A stretch of 64,000 bases of DNA, from positions 2,666,001-2,730,000 of the forward strand of contig NZ_CP121666.1 in assembly GCF_029714325.1 (NCBI RefSeq), in the 5' to 3' direction. The stretch comes from Bradyrhizobium sp. CB1717. Lineage in GTDB: Bacteria; Pseudomonadota; Alphaproteobacteria; Rhizobiales; Xanthobacteraceae. Shown here one piece after another: positions 59,360 to 64,000 of this stretch. The translations under genes and the position numbers were made by a program. The notes beneath the pieces are model-generated. The model saw only the letters and a program-made list of their open reading frames with translations. It did no database searches and was not told the origin of the DNA. How positions within the stretch are numbered: position 1 is the first letter of the stretch; the number at the start of each line of letters is the position of its first letter.

Positions 59360-60658
59360 ATGACGGCAGCAACGGGGGTCGCCGCGGCGACGGAGAGATC
59401 GACGACGGCGCATGTGGTGTGGGCGAGTGCGCTCGGCACCGCGATCGAATGGTACGATTTCCTGATCTACGGCACGGCCGCGGCACTCGTCTTCAACAAG
59501 CTGTTCTTTCCGAGCTTCGACCCGTTCGTCGGCACGCTGGTCGCGTTCTCGACCTATGCGGTCGGCTTCGTGGCGCGGCCGATCGGCGGGGCGATCATCG
59601 GGCATTACGGCGACCGGCTCGGCCGCAAGACCATGCTGGTTGCGACCATGATCGCGATGGGGCTCGGCACGTTCCTGATCGGCTGTCTGCCGACCTACAG
59701 CCAGATCGGCGTCTGGGCGCCGATCCTGCTGATCGCCTTGCGCTTCGTCCAGGGCATCGGGCTCGGCGGCGAGTGGAGCGGGGCGGTCGTGATGGTGATC
59801 GAGCATGCCGGCAACCGCCGCGGCTTCTACGGCAGCCTGGTGCAGATCGGCTTTCCCGTCGGCGTCGCTGCCTCCACCGGCATCTTCGCCCTGATGACCA
59901 AGCTGCCCGAAGCCGACTTTCTGAGCTGGGGCTGGCGCGTGCCGTTCCTGATCAGCATCCTCCTGGTCGGCATCGGCTTCGTCGTTCGCTTGAGGCTTGC
60001 GGAGACGCCGCATTTCAAGGAAGTCGTCGAGCGCAAGGAGGTGCTGGCGCAGCCGGTGCTGGAAGTGCTGCGACGCGACTGGCGCAGCTTCCTGCTGGCG
60101 ATCGGCATCACGGTGTCGGAGGTGGGGCTCGCCTATCTCCTCACCGTCTTCACGGTGGTCTACGCCACGACCAAGCTCGGCCTCCCGCGGCAGGTGATCC
60201 TGGATGCCGTGGTCTATGCCGCGATCGTCGAGTTCGCGACGCTGCCGCTCGCCGGCTGGCTGTCCGATATTTTCGGCCGAAGGGCGCTGTATCTGGCCGG
60301 CGGCGTATTCTCGGTGGCGCTGGCGTTCCCGCTGTTCTGGTTCCTCGACACAAAAGAACCCGCGCTGATCACGCTCGCGCTCGTCGTCACGATGACGCTG
60401 ACGCATGCGCTGCTGTTCGGACCGAAGGCGGCATTCATGCCGGAACTGTTCCGCACCCAGGTGCGCTACAGCGGCGCCTCGCTCGGCGCCAATGTCGCAG
60501 CCGCGCTGAGCGGCGGCTTCTCGCCGTTGATCGCAACCGCGCTGCTGGCGTGGGCCGGATCGTACTGGGCCGTGTCGGTGTACATCATCGGGCTCTCTAT
60601 CATCACGATCATCGCGACCCTGCTGGCGCCGGAGACGGCGCGCGACGATCTGAAATAG
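59360..60658 (+). CDS. MFS transporter, metabolite:proton symporter type
   Basis: 432-aa, 12-helix symporter: WASALGTAIEWYDFLIYGTAAALVFNKLFFP, GDRLGRKTMLV and GIGLGGEWSGAVVMVIEHA are typical of the MHS group (organic acids, betaines, shikimate). The ATG at 59360 is chosen because the upstream open frame reads through repeat DNA. It may take up the substrate of the neighbouring flavoprotein operon. It converges closely on the glycosidase gene. Confidence 0.88.
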   Translation: MTAATGVAAATERSTTAHVVWASALGTAIEWYDFLIYGTAAALVFNKLFFPSFDPFVGTLVAFSTYAVGFVARPIGGAIIGHYGDRLGRKTMLVATMIAMGLGTFLIGCLPTYSQIGVWAPILLIALRFVQGIGLGGEWSGAVVMVIEHAGNRRGFYGSLVQIGFPVGVAASTGIFALMTKLPEADFLSWGWRVPFLISILLVGIGFVVRLRLAETPHFKEVVERKEVLAQPVLEVLRRDWRSFLLAIGITVSEVGLAYLLTVFTVVYATTKLGLPRQVILDAVVYAAIVEFATLPLAGWLSDIFGRRALYLAGGVFSVALAFPLFWFLDTKEPALITLALVVTMTLTHALLFGPKAAFMPELFRTQVRYSGASLGANVAAALSGGFSPLIATALLAWAGSYWAVSVYIIGLSIITIIATLLAPETARDDLK

Positions 60659-60667
60659 CAGCTAGCG

Positions 60668-62191
60668 TCAGCGACAGGCCGCGGCGTCCGGCATCACCAG
60701 GAAGGTGATGCTGGCCGGCGGCAGGCGGAGCCGGCCCGCAGGCGCGGTGCGCGCCGCAAGGCGCGGCAGGTCGTCGTTGGCGGTCAATTCCATGGGCTCG
60801 CCATTCAACCGGACGGTCGCGCTTTGCAGGCGATCAGCCTGCAGCGTGTAGCGCTCGGCAGGGCCTGCCAGCGTCACGAGGTGCGGTGCGTTCCGGGACG
60901 TGTTGATGAGAAGCACGGACGCGGCGCCCTTCGTCGCGGGATGACAATGCGCGTAGATGTGAAAACCGGGCATCGAGGTCGTTCCTGCCTCGAGCACGGT
61001 CGTGCCCATCAGGCGCCGCCACAGCAGGGCGGCCCAATAGTTCGGCCGTGGACGAAACGATCCTTCGTCGAGCAGGCCATAGTCGCTGGCCGCCAGCGTG
61101 TTGTGCATCACCACCTGCACGCCGGCTCGCGCCAGACGACCGAGCTGGTCGAGATAGCGGAACGTGTCGAGGAAGGTCGCATCCCAAGGATTGCCGCCGC
61201 AGGCGGCGTCCGCCGTTTCCGTCAACCAGATCGGCTTGCCCGGCTCGAACGCGTCGCGCAGCGCGCGGTACGTGGCGAGCGTGGCGTCCGTGCGGGCCAG
61301 CCACTCGTCCGACAGCGCTTGCAACGGATCGTCATGGACACCGCAGCGGGGCGAGAGCGTGCCGTAGTGATGGTAGGAGAAGCGATCAAGGCCCGGTCCC
61401 ATTGCTGCGAGCAGATCGCGCGTTCGGATGCCGCCGGCTGACGGAGATGGAGAGTCGCCGACGGAGCCCGGGCCGAGGATCAACGTCTCCGGCGACGACC
61501 GCCGGATCCACGTGCGAAAGATCTTGAAGTCGCGGCCATACGCGTCCGCGTCATATCCCGGCGGCGCGCCGTTCGCCGCAAGCGTCGGCTCGTTCATGAA
61601 CTCGGCGGCGGCGATGCGGCCGCCGAGTGAGCGCGTGGCATCGATGAGGCGCTGCGCCTGGTCCGGCATCCACACGCCATTTGCATCGCGGCTGCCGGGG
61701 CTGATGGCGAAGGACGTCACGATCTCCGCATCGGCCGCGCGGGCGAAGTCGACGACGCCGCGCCACTGCGCGCGGCTGAGCACGGTGTTGAAGCCAGGAG
61801 GCGCTGCGGACGGCGCGGTCTCGGTGTCCGCGACATAGGTCGCGTTTGCCCAGGTGCCGCTGACGCGGATATAGGCCGGCGACAGCGCCGCCGCGAGCTT
61901 GCGAAGGCGCGGGTTGGCGAGATCAATCGGAGGCCTGTCGCTATAGCGATCGTGCTGCATCCCGCCTTGCGCGTAAGGCTTCCAGAAACGCCCGCCCGTC
62001 ACCTCCACCATCTCGACGTTGTAGGATTGGAAGCGCGCATCGACCGTGCCGATCGCTTTCATGCGCGACGGTGCGATCACGATTTCGCTCGCGCACGCTG
62101 CGCGACCTGTCGCCGCGACGAGCAATGCGGCACCGATCATGCTGACGATGCGGAGGTTGCCGCATCGTCCGATCGCCGGCCTTGTATGCAC
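60668..62191 (-). CDS. Exported glycosidase, GH79/heparanase-like
   Basis: 507-aa secreted glycoside hydrolase of clan A fold. Glu201 in EFMNEPT fits the acid/base and Glu325 in WLTETADAACGGNPW fits the nucleophile; the IRVSGTWANATYV and FSYHHYG segments are as in GH79 heparanase/glucuronidase relatives. GTG 62191, nine bases after AGAAGG, is preferred; a TTG at 62221 or ATG at 62140 are alternatives. The signal peptide ends near ACASE. A C-terminal beta domain (about 400-500) completes the enzyme. Substrate unknown, perhaps a glucuronide polysaccharide. Confidence 0.78.
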   Translation of the reverse strand: MHTRPAIGRCGNLRIVSMIGAALLVAATGRAACASEIVIAPSRMKAIGTVDARFQSYNVEMVEVTGGRFWKPYAQGGMQHDRYSDRPPIDLANPRLRKLAAALSPAYIRVSGTWANATYVADTETAPSAAPPGFNTVLSRAQWRGVVDFARAADAEIVTSFAISPGSRDANGVWMPDQAQRLIDATRSLGGRIAAAEFMNEPTLAANGAPPGYDADAYGRDFKIFRTWIRRSSPETLILGPGSVGDSPSPSAGGIRTRDLLAAMGPGLDRFSYHHYGTLSPRCGVHDDPLQALSDEWLARTDATLATYRALRDAFEPGKPIWLTETADAACGGNPWDATFLDTFRYLDQLGRLARAGVQVVMHNTLAASDYGLLDEGSFRPRPNYWAALLWRRLMGTTVLEAGTTSMPGFHIYAHCHPATKGAASVLLINTSRNAPHLVTLAGPAERYTLQADRLQSATVRLNGEPMELTANDDLPRLAARTAPAGRLRLPPASITFLVMPDAAACR

Positions 62192-62265
62192 GTCCTGATG
62201 CCTTCTTATGCGCGCTGCCAAAAGCAGATGCAGCGGTCCGATCCATTAGCCGCGTTTATATCGCG

Positions 62266-62290
62266 AATTTTTACTTCCAATTTTACTTCG
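62266..62290. promoter_or_regulatory. Tandem A/T-rich repeat in divergent promoter
   Basis: AATTTTTACTTCC and AATTTTACTTCG stand side by side between the divergent glycosidase and binding-protein genes, a possible direct-repeat regulator site or promoter element. Confidence 0.35.
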
Positions 62291-62386
62291 CAAAAACTCA
62301 GCCATAGCCTCACGCGCAACTGATCACATCCGCAGCCGATCAGTGGCGATCGGGGCGAGCGTTCATCGTAACCAATGAGGGTTGCC

Positions 62387-63736
62387 ATGTCTGACAGGAT
62401 TAAGGGGACATCCACTTCCGATCCGGCGGGAACGGAAGCGGGACTCGCGAAAAAGCTGAGCCGGCGCACACTGTTGAAGGGGGCGGCCGCAGTTGCGGGC
62501 GCAGCCGCGGGGTCGGACGCGATCTGCGGATTCCCGACCATCTGGGCTCAGGAGATCAAGGACATCGAGCTGCGCCATGTCGGCGTGTCCTATTCGGTGG
62601 TGAAGGCGATCGGCGACCAGGCGGCCAAGGATCTCGGCTTCAAGGTGACGATGCAGAACCTCGACACCTCCGCCGCCATCAACCGCTTCATAAGCCAGCC
62701 TAATACGGTCGATATCGCCGATCTCGAGGGCTGGCAGGCGAAACTCGCCGCCAAGCGCGGCGTGATCCAGGGCATCGAGGTCAAGAAGGTCAAGGAGTTC
62801 GACAACATCCTGCCGATCTTCACCAAGGGCGAGATCGACGGCCACAAGATACCGCGCCAGGGTATCTCGCCCTATGAAGCCATGTACATCGCCAAGCCCG
62901 ATGCGACCGATCTCAACGACGGCGTCACCGAATGGGCGACCTTCCTGCCGCAGGTCTACAACGCCGACTCCATCGGCTACCGCCCCGACCTGGTCGGCCA
63001 TGAAGTGACCGAGTGGAAGGACCTGATCGATCCCAAATTCAAGGGCAAGGCCGCGATCCTCGACGTGCCCGCGATCGGCATCATGGACGCCGCGCTCTGC
63101 TTCGAAAGCGCCGGGCTGATCAAGTACGGCAACAAGGGCAACATGACCAAGGAGGAGATCGATTTCACCTGCAACAAGCTGATCGAGCTGAAGAAGCAGG
63201 GCCAGTTCCGCGCAACCTGGACCACCTTCGACCAATCGGTGCAGCTGATGGCGGCGGGCGAGGTGGTGATCCAGTCGATGTGGTCGCCGGCGGTCGCCGC
63301 GGTCCGCGTGAAAGAGATTCCCTGCGTTTATGCGCCGGTGAACGTCAAGAACGGCAAGGAAGGCTACCGCGGCTGGTGCAACGGCATGGGCCTGATGAAG
63401 CATCTGTCCGGCAAGAAGCTGGATGCCGCCTATGAATATCTCAACTGGTACCTCTCGGGCTGGCAGGGCGGCTTCGTCGCGCGCTACGGCTATTACAGCC
63501 CGGTGCCCTCGACCGCGAAGAAATTCCTCACCCCCGCGGAATGGGCGTTCTGGTACGAGGGCCAGCCCGCGCCGGAGGTCGTGAACGATCCCTATGGTGT
63601 CGCGATGGAGAAGGCCGGCACCAAGCGCGACGGCGGCTCGTTCCTCGACCGCGTCAAGAACATCTCGTGCTGGAACACGCTGATGGACGAGGCCGCCTAC
63701 ATGAACAAGCGCTGGAACGACTTCAAGGTGGCCTGA
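62387..63736 (+). CDS. ABC solute-binding protein, polyamine type, Tat signal
   Basis: 449-aa PotD-like receptor. A long N-terminus carries a twin-arginine signal (LSRRTLLKGAAAVAGAAAG, Arg26-Arg27). Segments PKFKGKAAILDVPAIG, QLMAAGEVVIQSMWSPAVAAVR and YRGWCNGMGLMKHL fit the family. ATG 62387 is set by GAGG seven bases upstream; an ATG at 62375 overlaps that site. First gene of an ABC operon whose permease begins downstream and runs off the window. Confidence 0.88.
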   Translation: MSDRIKGTSTSDPAGTEAGLAKKLSRRTLLKGAAAVAGAAAGSDAICGFPTIWAQEIKDIELRHVGVSYSVVKAIGDQAAKDLGFKVTMQNLDTSAAINRFISQPNTVDIADLEGWQAKLAAKRGVIQGIEVKKVKEFDNILPIFTKGEIDGHKIPRQGISPYEAMYIAKPDATDLNDGVTEWATFLPQVYNADSIGYRPDLVGHEVTEWKDLIDPKFKGKAAILDVPAIGIMDAALCFESAGLIKYGNKGNMTKEEIDFTCNKLIELKKQGQFRATWTTFDQSVQLMAAGEVVIQSMWSPAVAAVRVKEIPCVYAPVNVKNGKEGYRGWCNGMGLMKHLSGKKLDAAYEYLNWYLSGWQGGFVARYGYYSPVPSTAKKFLTPAEWAFWYEGQPAPEVVNDPYGVAMEKAGTKRDGGSFLDRVKNISCWNTLMDEAAYMNKRWNDFKVA

Positions 63737-63759
63737 AACCTGCTTTCCCTGACGACAGG

Positions 63760-63783
63760 CGCCGGCGCGGCGACGCGCCGGCG
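63760..63783 (+). other. Hairpin between binding protein and permease genes
   Basis: CGCCGGCGCG-GCGA-CGCGCCGGCG is a perfect 10-bp stem with a GCGA tetraloop, 24 bases after the receptor stop. Such hairpins protect receptor mRNA and reduce expression of the permease downstream. Confidence 0.6.
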
Positions 63784-63813
63784 GATGAGATCGACGTCGA
63801 GGCGTTCGCTGAC

Positions 63814-64000
63814 ATGCAGCCAAGTCCAGCTCAGAGTCCAACTCCATCGCGATCCAACCTGGTCGGCTGGCTCTATGTCTCGCCGCTGGTCCTGGTGCTC
63901 GTGCCGTTCTTCGTGGGGCCGATCCTGGTGGTGCTGGCGGCGAGCTTCTTCGCCACCGACGGCTTTGGCGGGCTGACGCCGGGCTTCACGCTGGCGAGCT
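63814..64000 (+). CDS. ABC permease, 5' part (cut by window end)
   Basis: The ATG at 63814 opens MQPSPAQSPTPSRSNLVGWLYVSPLVLVLVPFFVGPILVVLAASFFATDG in part, the N-terminal cytoplasmic stretch and first transmembrane helix of a PotB-type permease. The gene continues past base 64000. It should work with the Tat-exported receptor upstream. No stop or start conflicts in frame upstream to 63740. Confidence 0.8.
   Translation, partial: MQPSPAQSPTPSRSNLVGWLYVSPLVLVLVPFFVGPILVVLAASFFATDGFGGLTPGFTLAS

Noticed and set aside
63785..63976. Short plus-strand open frame near the window end
   Set aside because: Out of frame with the permease start at 63814, whose first helix is clear; the translation is Arg/Ser/Trp-rich noise.

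Overview
The window is a high-GC alphaproteobacterial chromosome segment. Gene content, gene order and the many intergenic palindromic repeats point to Bradyrhizobium or a very close relative. This assignment is inference from family recognition; no database search was possible.

About the first 19 kb is one side of a flagellar gene cluster. It begins with a short flagellin (316 aa), followed by fliF, a FliH-like gene, motB, motC, a motD/fliK-type hook-length gene, a lytic transglycosylase, flgE, flgK, flgL, flaF, flbT, flgD, fliQ, flhA, fliR, a FliJ-like coiled-coil gene, a FlgJ-type rod-binding gene, a FlgN-like gene and a FliL-like membrane protein. Most of these genes touch or overlap by 1-4 bases. 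On the opposite strand, closing the cluster, lies an OmpR-type regulator of the Rem/FtcR/LafR family. The short flagellin and this regulator suggest the lateral (thin) flagellar system of Bradyrhizobium rather than the subpolar one.

From 19.2 to 26.7 kb there is a large gene-free stretch, an unknown inner-membrane coiled-coil protein, a MarR regulator with a cysteine-rich tail and a palindrome at its start, and miscellaneous enzymes: a Tat-exported dienelactone hydrolase, a serine esterase, a YeeZ-like reductase, a HAD phosphatase and a SnoaL-like protein.

From 26.8 to 34.7 kb is a hexuronate/aldonate catabolic locus: a fructuronate-reductase-like dehydrogenase, a divergent GntR/FadR regulator with a clear palindromic operator between them, a complete TRAP transporter, an L-idonate-5-dehydrogenase-like enzyme and mannonate dehydratase. 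From 34.8 to 41.8 kb a LysR gene diverges from a polyamine-type ABC transporter (ATPase, solute-binding protein, two permeases) interleaved with a HAD enzyme and an amine/amino-acid oxidase.

From 42 to 46.8 kb come a TetR/MFS/carboxylesterase unit and two UspA stress proteins, the latter preceded by an FNR/FixK-type box. From 47.2 to 55 kb a set of genes fits D-amino-acid or imine metabolism: an orphan solute-binding protein, a hydroxyacid dehydrogenase, RidA, a TPP enzyme, a DadA-like oxidase, an Asp/Glu racemase, a GntR regulator and an SDR. From 55 to 58.8 kb a minus-strand unit holds a Liv-type binding protein, a ketosteroid-dehydrogenase-like flavoprotein and an IclR regulator. The end holds an MFS transporter, a GH79-like exported glycosidase and the start of a polyamine-type ABC operon cut by the window edge.

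No tRNA, rRNA, CRISPR, prophage or insertion sequence was seen. Several families of long inverted repeats sit between genes, mostly at operon ends or between transporter genes.
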